A DNA stretch of 64,000 nucleotides, taken from the NCBI GenBank assembly GCA_937910665.1, contig CALEPR010000154.1, positions 8,642 to 72,641 on the forward strand, in the 5' to 3' direction. Made by a program: the position numbers and the translations under genes. Position 1 is the first letter of the stretch; each line of letters begins with the position of its first letter. Origin of the DNA: an uncultured Selenomonadales bacterium. Its GTDB lineage: Bacteria; Bacillota; Negativicutes; Selenomonadales; Selenomonadaceae. Shown here one piece after another: positions 32,701 to 40,957 of the stretch. The notes under the pieces are model-generated. The model did no database searches, had not been told where the DNA came from, and was given only the letters and a program-made list of their open reading frames with translations.

Positions 32701-34149
32701 TTCTGCCGCGCCGTCACAATCTTGCATGGCGGATTCAATTTTATTCCAATCGTCCTCGCTACTTAAAAAAGCCGCAATCCAGCCAGGCATTGCTTCCAAG
32801 CCCGACAACAAATTTGTCATTTTCATCATTTCTTTGCCGGTGAGTTTGCCACCATTTTTTTGAGCAGTTTCAAAATAACTCTCCAGTTTCCTGCGAGTGT
32901 CGGCGTGGATTTTTTCTCCTGAAATTTGTTCAAAGAAGTCGCTTACTTTGTCCATATCCACGCCTTCCTTAAACGCCTTACGGAAATCGCCGACAATATC
33001 TTTAAGGCGGCGAATTTCACCTGTTTGTTGGTCTACGAAATCAACGCCTAAAGCATTTTGAGCAAAGTAAGCGTTTCTCTGGTCGCCGCTTAACCTTGCC
33101 AACATCGATTTTAAAGAAGTTCCGGCTTGCGTGTCCTTAATTCCTGCGTTCGCCATTAAGCCGGTAATCATCATTGCGTCTTCCGCGCCCTGCATTTTTT
33201 CTACAGCTGAACCGTTTGCGTACATCGCTTGAATTACAGGCGCGGCATATTTCAAGGTTTGACCTAATTTCGGAATATCCGTGTTGGCAGTTGTAATAAG
33301 TGTCGCCATCATGTCCGCGTAGTGCTTACTGGCTTCTATCATTCTGCCATTGTATTCAAACTCCTCACCAGCTTTTAAACCAAATGCAGTCAACGAATCT
33401 GTGACAATATCCGAAGTTGTACCAAGATCTGTATTGCCAGCCGCTGCCAAGTTCAAAATCGAAGGTAAACCTGCTTTCTGTTGCTCTGTTGTCCATCCAG
33501 CCATACCCATATAATACAAACCTTCCGCCGCTTCTTTTGCCGTGAATTTTGTAGTTGCGCCCATTTTTTCAGCGACTTCCGTCAATTCTTTCATTTGAGC
33601 GTTTAACTCTTCAGTTGAAGAAACAGAGCCTGACATAATCGCCTTGACTGCCGACATTTGTTTTTCAAAACTCATTTGACTTTGAAAGGCGTTGACAACG
33701 CCGTAACCGATTCCTGCCGTGCCGAGCATAGTTGCGCCCATTCCGCCCATACCAAGTAAAGCACCGTCCGCCAATCCTCTGATTCGCCTCGTGGCGTTAT
33801 CCCGCAAGTTTACGGCTATGGTGTACGCCTTGCCGGTAAGTTGCATTAACTTTGCCTCAAGACTTCGGATTTTGTTGGTCGCGCCGTCATTTAACCGAAG
33901 TGCCAACTGATATGTTTTTCCTGCAAGTCGTTTCAAAAGTTCGTTAATCTTTGAACCGGCAGGAGTTACTTGGTCAATCAGCCTGACGGTCGCCGAATAA
34001 GCTCTTCCAAACGCTCTTTTTAAACGTTCCTGTGTTCGTTGAACAGCGCGGTCGAGAGCGAGCAAACTGTCCTGCACTTTTCCTAACGCTCCGCCTGTCT
34101 GGTCGTTCGTCTGAATTATAATTTCTATAATGTGGTCACTTTGCGCCAA
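29749..34149 (-). CDS. Tail tape measure protein
   Basis: At 1466 aa this is the longest protein. TTG 34149 follows AAGGAG with 8-nt spacing. It has repeated amphipathic R/K-rich helices at the start (RAFGRAYSATVRLIDQ and two similar repeats), then a tape-measure core (MSFEKQMSAVKAIMSGSV, AAEGLYYMGMAGWTTEQQ, ITTANTDIPKLGQTL). Hydrophobic Gly-rich segments (GAVGAVAGTALGAAIGSF) and a Gly-rich C-terminus follow. The family sets tail length and passes into the host membrane. No lytic domain is seen inside it. Confidence 0.93.
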   Translation of the reverse strand: MAQSDHIIEIIIQTNDQTGGALGKVQDSLLALDRAVQRTQERLKRAFGRAYSATVRLIDQVTPAGSKINELLKRLAGKTYQLALRLNDGATNKIRSLEAKLMQLTGKAYTIAVNLRDNATRRIRGLADGALLGMGGMGATMLGTAGIGYGVVNAFQSQMSFEKQMSAVKAIMSGSVSSTEELNAQMKELTEVAEKMGATTKFTAKEAAEGLYYMGMAGWTTEQQKAGLPSILNLAAAGNTDLGTTSDIVTDSLTAFGLKAGEEFEYNGRMIEASKHYADMMATLITTANTDIPKLGQTLKYAAPVIQAMYANGSAVEKMQGAEDAMMITGLMANAGIKDTQAGTSLKSMLARLSGDQRNAYFAQNALGVDFVDQQTGEIRRLKDIVGDFRKAFKEGVDMDKVSDFFEQISGEKIHADTRRKLESYFETAQKNGGKLTGKEMMKMTNLLSGLEAMPGWIAAFLSSEDDWNKIESAMQDCDGAAERMSQIQLDNLAGDITLLGSAWDAFQRNLVKGEASESLRGFVQTITDVITKANELFSDGIQIGDFGKIFIDVINRLKNKFLELDGIGSILAGGALVAGLLKITKTATNLYTKMKSLKSLSIGAGIVPPTPTTSPTGLGGIGSSQQVTSMVVHANSVVVNGRAGNFGGKVGNQAYVDNYYRRRGEILAGQNAGGRPPTTSPTGLSGLARNGLKVAGGASVLAGIFGLMSVYSAKSHSQETLAEADATIAYHRQELARLQSMDGISQEQLNAQQAEVKAAEDFRQRTLKMNNQVERQAEYGAVGAVAGTALGAAIGSFVPVIGTTVGGIIGGILGEFLGTKAADLANQAENNAQQNPGNRANFLEVGNEGIEEIQREQQLDKGVLKDYSRNVTRRREADEAERQRKQHYAEENQRWQSGEGGDFALSQAHNDLINHSEDYEAQNAAAEARHQELIRKGEEVAKKRDAVNKHWQEATGYNSVYGKDYWRGTAEELEALAAYEQDKQNKVIQAAQEQNQTPMIAYGQQVQSETKRQFATEQANRENISSSIFDFFSDIGKKTQSETKKQFESEQSDKNFSIGEFLDELLFNKAAAQSLHEENVTPEKKLPTENESFDLNSILPDFSLSEWLAEKTADIDLASILPDFSAVGEMIGEQLNFIPEKISEIGNSINEGFSQIPNAASEAFNTISSYANEGLTSIQTAWNELPSFFSGLFEGLGGVASAAGAAIASGINSAIGTIQSAWESLSSWLSDKISSLASMASNAAGTIMSFGGGGNVSPKAEGGFISSPQQVLAGEAGLEVIIPLATSRRKRAVDLLKKTAAIVGGDSVNITGDQFKLEKNPATDKQLTDAVKSSESGVAPKFDELGNLEGYGGLADNVITADDDLLVRRAKQEQQLKEFWANNDELGEGLSAEDGAVTGGGGDVDNSIGGIELGGINASFELNGAENPQEFMQMVKENLGDLADQIGGKISEKILEIRMNQPLMA

Positions 34150-34170
34150 TTTGCTCACTCCTTCCAAAAT

Positions 34171-34331
34171 TTATCGCCGCAAATTATTTTCTTCCTCAAT
34201 AGCCGCCATTGTTGACGCTCTCACAAATGCGCGTTCAATGTAATTCAATTTTGCGTACTCGTGCGGCAAAATATGCGACCTCTGAAAAATTGCGTGTAAA
34301 AGTCTCAAACTGCCGCCGCTTTTTATGCGTT
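34171..34331 (-). CDS. -1 frame extension of the tail chaperone (GT-type)
   Basis: This frame has no start or SD of its own. It follows the slippery heptamer A-AAA-AAC on the minus strand and encodes RIKSGGSLRLLHAIFQ ... HILPHEYAKLNYIERAFVRA ... EEENNLRR, ending TAA at 34171-34173. A -1 slip joins it to the 157-aa chaperone (to about 208 aa). The [L-L]-x-x-I-F-Q and I-E-R-A-F segments match downstream halves of tail-assembly chaperones in other phages. It sits just before the tape measure gene. Confidence 0.85.
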
Positions 34332-34796
34332 TTTTATGAAGTCGTCCAACTCGTCGCCGTATCCGCTTAATTCGTTGATTATTTCAAGCACTCTTAATTT
34401 TTCGCCGGACTTTAAGACAGCATTCACAACATCGACACCGCTCGCAACGTTCAATTTGTCCCACGCGCCTTTGTTATCCCAGAGCTTGGCGCGGTCTTCG
34501 TCGAGTGTCGCCGTGTAAATAACCTGACTTGCGTATCGCGAACTGTTGAGTTCCTCATTTCTTTTGCCGCGATTTTTGAGATTTTGGCGGCGACATTTCA
34601 CCAACTCGTCATCGTTCAGCGGATGAACTCTGAAGGAAAACATTATCTTGCCTCTTCTCGGAATTGAAATTTTTCTGTACTCAGAGTTATCGGTGAGATA
34701 ATTCGACGCTTCCAAAAGTGCGTTCACAATGTCGCCTTCATACTCATCAAGTTCGGTTTCCGTCATTTCGTCGATTGTAAGTTTTTCGTCGCTCAT
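34323..34796 (-). CDS. xkdN: Tail assembly chaperone (XkdN-like, G part)
   Basis: This 157-aa acidic protein (MSDEKLTIDEMTETEL, then ISIPRRGKIMFSFRVHPLNDDE and YASQVIYTATLDEDRAKLWDN) matches XkdN-type chaperones that coat the tape measure during assembly. The final codons TTC-ATA-AAA-AAC-GCA-TAA contain the -1 slippery site (34329-34335). Both the short form and the extended form should be made, as for lambda gpG/gpGT. Confidence 0.88.
   Translation of the reverse strand: MSDEKLTIDEMTETELDEYEGDIVNALLEASNYLTDNSEYRKISIPRRGKIMFSFRVHPLNDDELVKCRRQNLKNRGKRNEELNSSRYASQVIYTATLDEDRAKLWDNKGAWDKLNVASGVDVVNAVLKSGEKLRVLEIINELSGYGDELDDFIKNA
34329..34335 (-). promoter_or_regulatory. Programmed -1 ribosomal frameshift heptamer A-AAA-AAC
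   Basis: In the chaperone frame the bases read A AAA AAC exactly, the strongest type of -1 slippery sequence. The stop codon comes two codons later. The -1 frame then stays open for 52 codons to a stop 22 bp before the tape measure start. Confidence 0.85.
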
Positions 34797-34830
34797 CTTT
34801 ATTCCTCATTTCCGTTTAACCAAAAATTTT

Positions 34831-35289
34831 TCAGGCATAACTCAAAAGATTTTGCAATTCAGGCGGACAGTTGCAGAACAAACTCCACTGGCGTTTGATA
34901 ATGTCGCCAATTGTAAAATTCTGTAAATCAATCTGACCGCTCGGTACACAATCGCGGAAAATCATTCGCTGTTCACTGCCATTGCGTCCTTTCAAAACGC
35001 CTTGAAAAGTCCACATAACCGGCTGTCCTACGCTGAACATCGTGAACATATCCTGAATAAATTCGTCGTCTTCGATTATGCATTGCGTGATGTTCAAACT
35101 TACCGAATAACTTGACAAATGTTCGTGAGATTGCGTATCGCCCAAAGGTTGATATGTCGCATTGGTCACGTTTACTTGTGCGGTAAATGTATCTACTGTG
35201 GCAAGAGTTTGTCCTTGTGCGTTTAAAAGCCGTGCGTCTTTACCTGTAAAAACTCTTCGGACATCTGCCGGGCCTCTATTGTTGTACAT
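34831..35289 (-). CDS. xkdM: Tail tube protein, XkdM-like
   Basis: The 152-aa sequence starts MYNNRGPADVRRVFTGKDARLL. It has VDTFTAQVNVTNATYQPLG, MWTFQGVLKGRNGSEQRM and GQIDLQNFTIGDI, the beta-barrel pattern of DUF2001 tube proteins (XkdM class). It lies directly after the sheath gene, the usual pair. Hexamer rings stack to build the inner tube. Confidence 0.88.
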   Translation of the reverse strand: MYNNRGPADVRRVFTGKDARLLNAQGQTLATVDTFTAQVNVTNATYQPLGDTQSHEHLSSYSVSLNITQCIIEDDEFIQDMFTMFSVGQPVMWTFQGVLKGRNGSEQRMIFRDCVPSGQIDLQNFTIGDIIKRQWSLFCNCPPELQNLLSYA

Positions 35290-35300
35290 TCCTTTTCACC

Positions 35301-36785
35301 TCATTCCTCATCAAAACTTTGTCCAAAACGGAACTCATAAGTCAAATAAATATGTTCCAAACTGTCAATATCGAGAATAGCGAGCGTAAACCAAGCGGAA
35401 TCGCCTTCAGCCGGATGTGCCGTGTCCTCATAACAATAACTGCCGAGCAACAATTTTTTCTCCGCAATCATTTCGTTGATAACGGCATTTGCGGCGGCGA
35501 TGACCGTTGCTCGTCCGTCCGCATCATTATTGATATTTCCAATCAAGCTGTCGTGTGTCGTGTTTACTCTGTCCATAAGCTCAAAACGAGTTTTTGTGCG
35601 GCGGATTTTTTTCCAACCCGCGTCCAATGTCGCGTCAGCTGTCACAAGTGTTGTGATCGCGCTGTCAATCCAAACTTGGTCTGAATCATTCAAACTTAAA
35701 ACCAAACAGCCTTTTTGCTCCGCTTTGATAATTTCGCCGTTAGTGAGCGGTTCAATCAATTCAAGAGCGTTGTTTATCACATTATGCGTCAAGGAGTTTT
35801 CACACGGAACAGCCGCAATCATTCCGCCGAGACGTGCCGCCGCCAACCAGCCTTCAAAAATTGTGCCGTCAATTCCTTTCCAACCGTTGAGAATGTAGAC
35901 GCCTTTTTCATCATTGTAAGCCGCCGCAATTTGTATTCTGGCGTCCAAATCTTGTGAACTTTTGCCGCCAACGCAGAAAAATCCTAAATGTCCTGTCTCA
36001 TAACTTTGCGAAACAAATGAACTCAAAACTTCCGCAACTGCAGGAGAATCGCTGTCGGCAACAATGCAATTCCATTTAAATCGCTCCAAAACGTTTGTGC
36101 CTTTGTCGTAACTTGAAACCGTGACTGTTGGATTTTTTCCGCCGGTTAATTCCGCTTGAACAATGTCGTTGAGTTTTCCATTTTCGAGCAATCTTGCGTT
36201 GAAATTTTTGTTTGAACTCATCGCGGAAACTAAATTTTCAGCTTCGTTATCTCCGGATTCAAAAGTTACTCGTGAAAAAATTTCTACGCCGGAATAAATT
36301 AAAAGTTCGCGTTGGTCAGTGATTAAATTTGTGCGAACACTCGCCGAAAATTTTCTGTCGCCAACGTAAGCCGCAGAAATTTCTACCGCATCAAATTCAA
36401 CGGTTTCAGTCGTCGTCGAAGGCGTAACGGTTGTGTCGGTTGAATCGTCTAAATCATCATCAACTTCAACGGTTTTTGTGCCTTTCAAAATAATTTTTGA
36501 AACTTCGCCGTCATCACCGCCTACACGCACGGCGCGAATTGTAAGTGCGCCGCCGATAAAGCCTTCGCGCAAAATTTCCGTGTAATCTCCATAATAATCG
36601 CTGAGTTCATTTTGCATCGTCACGTCTAAATCGACTTCTTTGTTGAGTGCGCCCCAGTTGCTCTGGAAAATGCAAGCAAGAACTCCGTTTGTTGCGCCAG
36701 CCGTCGAAACTCCGCCGCCGTTTATTCGACGATAATAAACTCCCGGTCTGACTTTTTTTTCACCTATCGTAAAAGTTCCAGCCAT
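35301..36785 (-). CDS. xkdK: Contractile tail sheath protein
   Basis: This 494-aa protein starts MAGTFTIGEKKVRPGVYYRR, the standard XkdK/sheath opening (G-x-x-x-x-G-E-x-x-V-R-P-G-V-Y). The body includes VYILNGWKGIDG, WLAAARLGGMIAAVP and SLTHNVINNALELIEPL, and the C-terminal LDSLEHIYLTYEFRFG handshake strand. Its presence defines a myovirus tail. A terminator-like UUCG hairpin lies 21 bp upstream of the start. Confidence 0.95.
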   Translation of the reverse strand: MAGTFTIGEKKVRPGVYYRRINGGGVSTAGATNGVLACIFQSNWGALNKEVDLDVTMQNELSDYYGDYTEILREGFIGGALTIRAVRVGGDDGEVSKIILKGTKTVEVDDDLDDSTDTTVTPSTTTETVEFDAVEISAAYVGDRKFSASVRTNLITDQRELLIYSGVEIFSRVTFESGDNEAENLVSAMSSNKNFNARLLENGKLNDIVQAELTGGKNPTVTVSSYDKGTNVLERFKWNCIVADSDSPAVAEVLSSFVSQSYETGHLGFFCVGGKSSQDLDARIQIAAAYNDEKGVYILNGWKGIDGTIFEGWLAAARLGGMIAAVPCENSLTHNVINNALELIEPLTNGEIIKAEQKGCLVLSLNDSDQVWIDSAITTLVTADATLDAGWKKIRRTKTRFELMDRVNTTHDSLIGNINNDADGRATVIAAANAVINEMIAEKKLLLGSYCYEDTAHPAEGDSAWFTLAILDIDSLEHIYLTYEFRFGQSFDEE

Positions 36786-36804
36786 TATTTTTTCATCTCC
36801 TTCA

Positions 36805-36827
36805 ATAAAAAAACTCCCGAAGGAGTT
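36805..36827 (-). terminator. UUCG hairpin with T7 tract upstream of the sheath gene
   Basis: On the minus strand AACTCC-TTCG-GGAGTT is followed by TTTTTTT. It lies between the 55-aa gene stop and the sheath SD, so it must be read through or serve to separate the highly expressed sheath message. Confidence 0.75.
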
Positions 36828-36832
36828 AAAAA

Positions 36833-37000
36833 TTATCTCGTGATTTTACCGCTTGCAAATTCTTCGACGATTTTTTTTGCCTCGTCAACGGTAAAACTTT
36901 TGGCTTTAGAATTTTTTAATGCGGCTTCCACCAGTGCACTTGTGTATTTCGTCCCGAACAATTTTTTCGTCGCCGCTGTAATTTCTTCGATTGTGTACAT
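36833..37000 (-). CDS. Small helical protein upstream of the sheath (55 aa)
   Basis: The frame starts MYTIEEITAATKKLFGTKYT and ends FASGKITR. ATG 37000 follows GAGGAG. It overlaps the 3' end of the 403-aa gene by 95 bp in another frame. It is basic and all helical. It resembles small proteins found before XkdK in PBSX-like operons by position only. The terminator hairpin follows straight after its stop. Confidence 0.6.
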   Translation of the reverse strand: MYTIEEITAATKKLFGTKYTSALVEAALKNSKAKSFTVDEAKKIVEEFASGKITR

Positions 37001-38117
37001 TTTCTATCTCCTCTCCCAAATCAGGTTTAAAATTTCTTTTCTCTGCGCCGAACTCGTTGCCGTCGGCGATTTTTCTTCTCAACGTCCATAATTTTCTGTT
37101 TGAGTTTTCAGAAGTCATCGCAGAGTTTTGTCTGCTTAAATTCTCGTGAAATTTTCTATTTTTTTCTGCGACAGCAATACTTTCAGCCGTCTCAAAATTA
37201 TCAGCCGTTTCATTTTTATCAGCTGAAACAAAATTCTTAGAGTGAAAATTTCTTTCGCCTAAACTCGAAAAATTTGTTCCAATTAAAATGTGAGCGTAAT
37301 TCGGCTTTCTCAAAACTCCAAACGTCACGTCGATTGAAATTTGTCCGCTTATCTCGTCTGCAGAAAAATCTTGCCTCAATTCCTGTACGAACATCGGCGA
37401 ACCGTCAAGCAAAGTAACTTCGCCGTCCAGCAACAGCGAATAGAAAAATTCCGTCAGCCATTCGATTCTGTCTTTCAAACTCGGCGCAAACAAATGAACT
37501 TGAATTGTGCCGTCAATTTGCACGTCGGAATTTCTCTGTCTCCTGCTTCTGAAAAATTTTCGCGAAAAATAAATCGCAGGTCTTTCGCGTGTCGGCTCAA
37601 GAAACGGCGGCAACTCACTTTCGCCGATTACAAAAAATTTCTCGTACCAATTCAAAGCGTATTCGTTCAACGCCGCTATCGCGTCCGGGTCGGAAGTTTT
37701 TATCGCAGGATATTCATAAATATCAAAATTCACCAACGCGCCGAAAATTAAATTTTCTTTGTCGGAAATTTGCTCTTGCATTAACGAAGTATCGCGCCAT
37801 TTCGCAGAAAAAGTTTCTCCAGCCGTCGGTGTGAAAAAAATTCCTTCCAACGCACTGCGAATTAAAAATTCAATTTCTTCAGGCGACGCGCTTGTTTCTG
37901 AACAAATTATTTCAAAAGATAACGCACCGTAAGTTCCGCGCTCCGCATTTGCAAATTTATCAATCGCGAAAATTATTTTCGGATATTGATTTTGTTTTTG
38001 CCATTGAATATCTTCTGGAGATTTTTGATAAAAAACTGCCGGTTCTTCGCCGAATTTCGCCAAAATTTTTACCAACTCTTCATTTTCGACAAGTCGCCGT
38101 CTGATTAAATTTTCCAT
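36906..38117 (-). CDS. Head-tail region protein (403 aa), tail-completion candidate
   Basis: Residues 1-300 look folded (MENLIRRRLVENEELVKILA, GTYGALSFEIICSETSASPEE, then IQVHLFAPSLKDRIEWLTEFFYSLL, ISIDVTFGVLRKPNYAHIL). The last 100 residues are Asn/Lys/Glu-rich and disordered-looking, and the final 32 codons overlap the 55-aa gene. The real end may be shared or recently extended. Placed between the neck genes and the sheath, it fits a tail terminator or completion protein. No family is certain. Confidence 0.6.
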   Translation of the reverse strand: MENLIRRRLVENEELVKILAKFGEEPAVFYQKSPEDIQWQKQNQYPKIIFAIDKFANAERGTYGALSFEIICSETSASPEEIEFLIRSALEGIFFTPTAGETFSAKWRDTSLMQEQISDKENLIFGALVNFDIYEYPAIKTSDPDAIAALNEYALNWYEKFFVIGESELPPFLEPTRERPAIYFSRKFFRSRRQRNSDVQIDGTIQVHLFAPSLKDRIEWLTEFFYSLLLDGEVTLLDGSPMFVQELRQDFSADEISGQISIDVTFGVLRKPNYAHILIGTNFSSLGERNFHSKNFVSADKNETADNFETAESIAVAEKNRKFHENLSRQNSAMTSENSNRKLWTLRRKIADGNEFGAEKRNFKPDLGEEIENVHNRRNYSGDEKIVRDEIHKCTGGSRIKKF

Positions 38118-38123
38118 TTTCCG

Positions 38124-38435
38124 TTACTCCGAATCGCCGCTGAGTGTCTCTTCTTTTCCGAAAGTCATTTCGACGCTCAAAAAATTTTCCAAGTCATTTG
38201 AGTAAATTATTGACCATTTTCCTTCAACAATTTCAGAAGATTTTATTTTGAAATATTGCGCGGAAGTTCTGATGAGCGGCAAAAATAAAATTTGCAAATT
38301 TTTTTTGCTGACAGCTACGACAATTCCGTTTCGCGGCTCGTTCCAAGAATGATATTGCGCTCTGATAAGTCCGCGCTGCTTAATTTCGTCGAGATTAAAA
38401 ATTTTTTCGTTTTCATCAATCAAAAAATTTTCCAT
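38124..38435 (-). CDS. Small head-tail joining protein (103 aa)
   Basis: ATG 38435 (MENFLIDENEKIFNLDEI) follows GTGAGG; upstream codons overlap the gp10-like gene without an SD. The content is beta-rich (RGLIRAQYHSWNEPRNGIVV, KWSIIYSNDLENFLSV). By position between a gp10-like and a tail-completion gene it is probably a neck component. No family is recognised. Confidence 0.6.
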   Translation of the reverse strand: MENFLIDENEKIFNLDEIKQRGLIRAQYHSWNEPRNGIVVAVSKKNLQILFLPLIRTSAQYFKIKSSEIVEGKWSIIYSNDLENFLSVEMTFGKEETLSGDSE

Positions 38436-38442
38436 AATAGCC

Positions 38443-38853
38443 TCACAAATTCGCGTAAAGTGCGTTAATTTTCGGCATTGCGTCATTTTTAATTTTTTGT
38501 TTGAAAGGACGCGCCGCCATTTTTCTCGTTCCTTTTTCAAGGAATTGTGAATATTTCACGTCACTCTTGATTCGCACGATAATTTTTACTCCACCAGAAT
38601 TCGGTTCTGCAAAAACAAATTGCCGCCAACGCATACGCAAATTTCCTGTATCCGGCGCAGGTGTTTGACCCGGTGCTGACGCGATATGCCGTCCGTAACG
38701 TCTGCCTGTTCCGTCTTTGGAAAGTGTTGTTATTGCCGAATTTCTCAATTCGTTTACAGCTCGTCGCGCTCTTGACTGCGCTTTTGCGTTGAGTGTTTGA
38801 ACTGTCCTATCAACTTCCACGCGAACATATCGCGCCATTTCTGCCGGTGTCAT
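38443..38853 (-). CDS. HK97 gp10-like head-tail connector/minor protein (136 aa)
   Basis: The sequence runs LNAKAQSRARRAVNELRNSAI, then GRHIASAPGQTPAPDTGNLRM and KVKYSQFLEKGTRKMAARPFKQ-type ending (here DVKYSQFLEKGTRKMAARPF). That is the signature of HK97 gp10/SPP1 gp16-17-like neck proteins (A-P-x-x-D-T-G-x-L, Y-x-x-x-x-E-x-G-T-x-x-M-x-A-R-P-F). It helps close the head and dock the tail. Confidence 0.88.
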   Translation of the reverse strand: MTPAEMARYVRVEVDRTVQTLNAKAQSRARRAVNELRNSAITTLSKDGTGRRYGRHIASAPGQTPAPDTGNLRMRWRQFVFAEPNSGGVKIIVRIKSDVKYSQFLEKGTRKMAARPFKQKIKNDAMPKINALYANL

Positions 38854-38866
38854 TTAATTTTTCCTT

Positions 38867-39211
38867 TCAGGTTGCATCGTTGCGTTCCTCAACATAATAC
38901 AAAATGAAATATCCGCGCATTGCAACATCATCAACGCCAATGACATAAAAAAAGCGACTTCCATTGACCAATCTGTCGCCGGGTTTCGCTTTAATTTGTC
39001 CGAGTTTTTGTAAAATCGTGTGCGTTATGAGATGTTGGCTTTCTTTCCATTTTTCAATTTCGCTTGCCTTTGCGTCGGCAATCACGCCGCGAATAATTTC
39101 ACCTGTCGCCTTAAATTCAAAATTTGTTTTCGGTCTGCCGGATTTATCCAGCGTTTGAGTTTTTTCTTCAACTAAAAATTTTTCAAACAATCTGCCGTTT
39201 TTGAAATACAT
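38867..39211 (-). CDS. Head-closure-like protein (114 aa)
   Basis: ATG 39211 (MYFKNGRLFEKFLV) follows AAGGACGG. The protein is beta-rich, ending RFFYVIGVDDVAMRGYFILYYVEERNDAT, with GEIIRGVIADAKASEIEKW in the middle. Such short barrels sit between gp6-like and gp10-like genes in siphovirus/myovirus heads and act as head-closure (SPP1 gp16-type) proteins. The match is by plan and position. Confidence 0.65.
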   Translation of the reverse strand: MYFKNGRLFEKFLVEEKTQTLDKSGRPKTNFEFKATGEIIRGVIADAKASEIEKWKESQHLITHTILQKLGQIKAKPGDRLVNGSRFFYVIGVDDVAMRGYFILYYVEERNDAT

Positions 39212-39212
39212 T

Positions 39213-39623
39213 TTATTTCCGTCCTTTGAAAAAATTTCTGTTCGCGTGCATATCTTCATAAAAATATGGCGGTCTTTTCAAAGCTGAATTATTTAAATTT
39301 CCGAGCGGCGACACAGATTCTGCATCCACATCGCTTTTTAATTCGTCGCGGAGTTTTTTCCATTGTTCGTAACGTTGATGCCACGACCATTCGGCAGGAG
39401 TTGTTTTTTCGTCAACTTCGTAAGCAAATCGGCGAATTAAACTGTCAACCAATCTGAATTGCGCTTTTTTCCACGTCGTTGAAGTTTCAATTACTGCAGA
39501 AATTTCTTCGTCAGAAAGATACGCGGTTTTTTCATTTTCTTCAACAAAAGTATCGCCGAGTTCAAACCTCATTCGGTCTTTGCCAAATTCGCCGATGAGC
39601 GCAGGATTATAACTGTACGTCAT
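39213..39623 (-). CDS. Head-tail adaptor-like protein (136 aa)
   Basis: ATG 39623 starts MTYSYNPALIGEFGKD. Helices with DEEISAVIETSTTWKKAQFRLVDSLIRRFAYEVD resemble gp6/SPP1 gp15-type adaptors (ISAVI..S...A...L.D....F). A Pro-rich tail follows. It overlaps the 95-aa gene by 17 bp and is followed at once by the head-closure-like gene. Confidence 0.7.
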   Translation of the reverse strand: MTYSYNPALIGEFGKDRMRFELGDTFVEENEKTAYLSDEEISAVIETSTTWKKAQFRLVDSLIRRFAYEVDEKTTPAEWSWHQRYEQWKKLRDELKSDVDAESVSPLGNLNNSALKRPPYFYEDMHANRNFFKGRK

Positions 39624-39894
39624 TTTCTTCACCGGCTTTGGATTTTTTCTTCGGCTTTTTTATTTCTTCCGTCGTTGAATTTTCTTTTGGAAAAATTTTT
39701 TTCTCGACAGATTTTTCCGGCTCGGAAATTTTTTCGGCGGCAATTTTTTCAAGTGTCGGAATCTCTTTGATAAATTCCATTGAAATCAATCCGCCGACAG
39801 CTTTTTTGCCGATAATTTCTTCAGAAATTTTTTCACCGATTTTGTAATTTACGCCTTGAAAGCGGCAAGGTTTTAACGTGATATAAAATTTCAT
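39607..39894 (-). CDS. Small Lys-rich protein after the capsid gene (95 aa)
   Basis: A folded N-terminal half (MKFYITLKPCRFQGVNYKIG, then GLISMEFIKEIP) has an F-x-G-x-x-Y-x-x-G-E element seen in small proteins next to major capsid genes. It is followed by a charged tail (KKPKKKSKAGEEN). It may be a minor head component. No certain family. Confidence 0.6.
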   Translation of the reverse strand: MKFYITLKPCRFQGVNYKIGEKISEEIIGKKAVGGLISMEFIKEIPTLEKIAAEKISEPEKSVEKKIFPKENSTTEEIKKPKKKSKAGEENDVQL

Positions 39895-39908
39895 TGCCGC
39901 TCACCTCG

Positions 39909-40940
39909 TCAAGACACGCAATTTGTAAAATAAATCGCCAAATCATCGGCGCATTTTTTCATATCCGTCGCAATTAAACCTTCGATAAAATCTGTGTGCG
40001 TCCCGTCATTTGCTTGCCACTGATTCAAAGCAACATAATCTCCGTTGCCTAACATATCCCAAGTGAACGTATATCCGCAACTTGGTTCGTCAATCTGCGG
40101 ATTATTTGTCGCATACATCAGCAACGCGCCTTTAGAATCGCAAATATATTTCATATCGGCAGGTTTCCCGAGCGGTGCGGCGTTATAAGTTGCGTCCAGA
40201 ACAACGACTTCATCAACGCCGAAACATTGAGCCAGCACACTTTCATTGACAATCGCAGGATTGGTTGTTGTGCCGGTGTATTTAATTCTGTCTTTAATGA
40301 ACGGATTATTTTTGAGTGCGGCGAAAGTTTCAACGCCAAGTGCGAGTTTGTTCGGACGGCGACGACCTGCGCGACGAATATCAATCGCTCTTGCGTCAAA
40401 AAATTCTACCGGGTCAACGTTTGTGTTATCGAACTGCACAAATTTTTTATTTGCTGGGTCCGCAGTTGCCGCGCCTGTCCATTCGTTAGCCCAAACTCCG
40501 CTGTTGAAAAATTTCTTCGCAAATTCCAGTTCTTGGTGAAGATTCATTTGTTCAGTAATAAATTTTACTCTTGCACGTCGTGGGTCAGCCGCGCCAGGTG
40601 TGTTTGCTCTCTGGTAATTAAGCGTCAAAATTTGGTCAAGCCCGACAATTATTTGGTCAACCTTGCACTGGTACGTATCATCCGAGAGACCCATTACCGC
40701 CGGAGAAACTTTGCCATAATCAGGCTTACGCTGAACATTGTCGCGAGCCAAATCTTCTTTGCTGAACGTGTAGAAATATCCGCTCGAAAGTTGCACAGGA
40801 CAAATCGGAAAAAGCCTTCTCGCCGCAAACGCGGTATCTTCCAAAAAATATGCCATACACAAATTTGTAAGGTACATATTCGGTTTAAAAGTTCCCATAG
40901 CTTTTTTTATCGCAATATCCTCTGGTCTAAGTGTTGCCAT
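39909..40940 (-). CDS. Major capsid protein
   Basis: The protein is 343 aa and starts MATLRPEDIAIKKAMGTFKP. It has SSGYFYTFSKEDLARDNVQR, RRARVKFITEQMNLHQELEFAKKFF, then RRPNKLALGVETFAALKNNPFIKDRIKYT and VLAQCFGVDEVVVLDA. This is the HK97-fold capsid type found in Mu-like/Bacillota phages (P-N-x-L-x-L-G, N-P-x-I-x-D-R-I-K-Y). The decoration, scaffold and protease genes stand upstream in the transcript, the usual order. Confidence 0.93.
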   Translation of the reverse strand: MATLRPEDIAIKKAMGTFKPNMYLTNLCMAYFLEDTAFAARRLFPICPVQLSSGYFYTFSKEDLARDNVQRKPDYGKVSPAVMGLSDDTYQCKVDQIIVGLDQILTLNYQRANTPGAADPRRARVKFITEQMNLHQELEFAKKFFNSGVWANEWTGAATADPANKKFVQFDNTNVDPVEFFDARAIDIRRAGRRRPNKLALGVETFAALKNNPFIKDRIKYTGTTTNPAIVNESVLAQCFGVDEVVVLDATYNAAPLGKPADMKYICDSKGALLMYATNNPQIDEPSCGYTFTWDMLGNGDYVALNQWQANDGTHTDFIEGLIATDMKKCADDLAIYFTNCVS

Positions 40941-40957
40941 TTTAAATTTCCTCCTCG

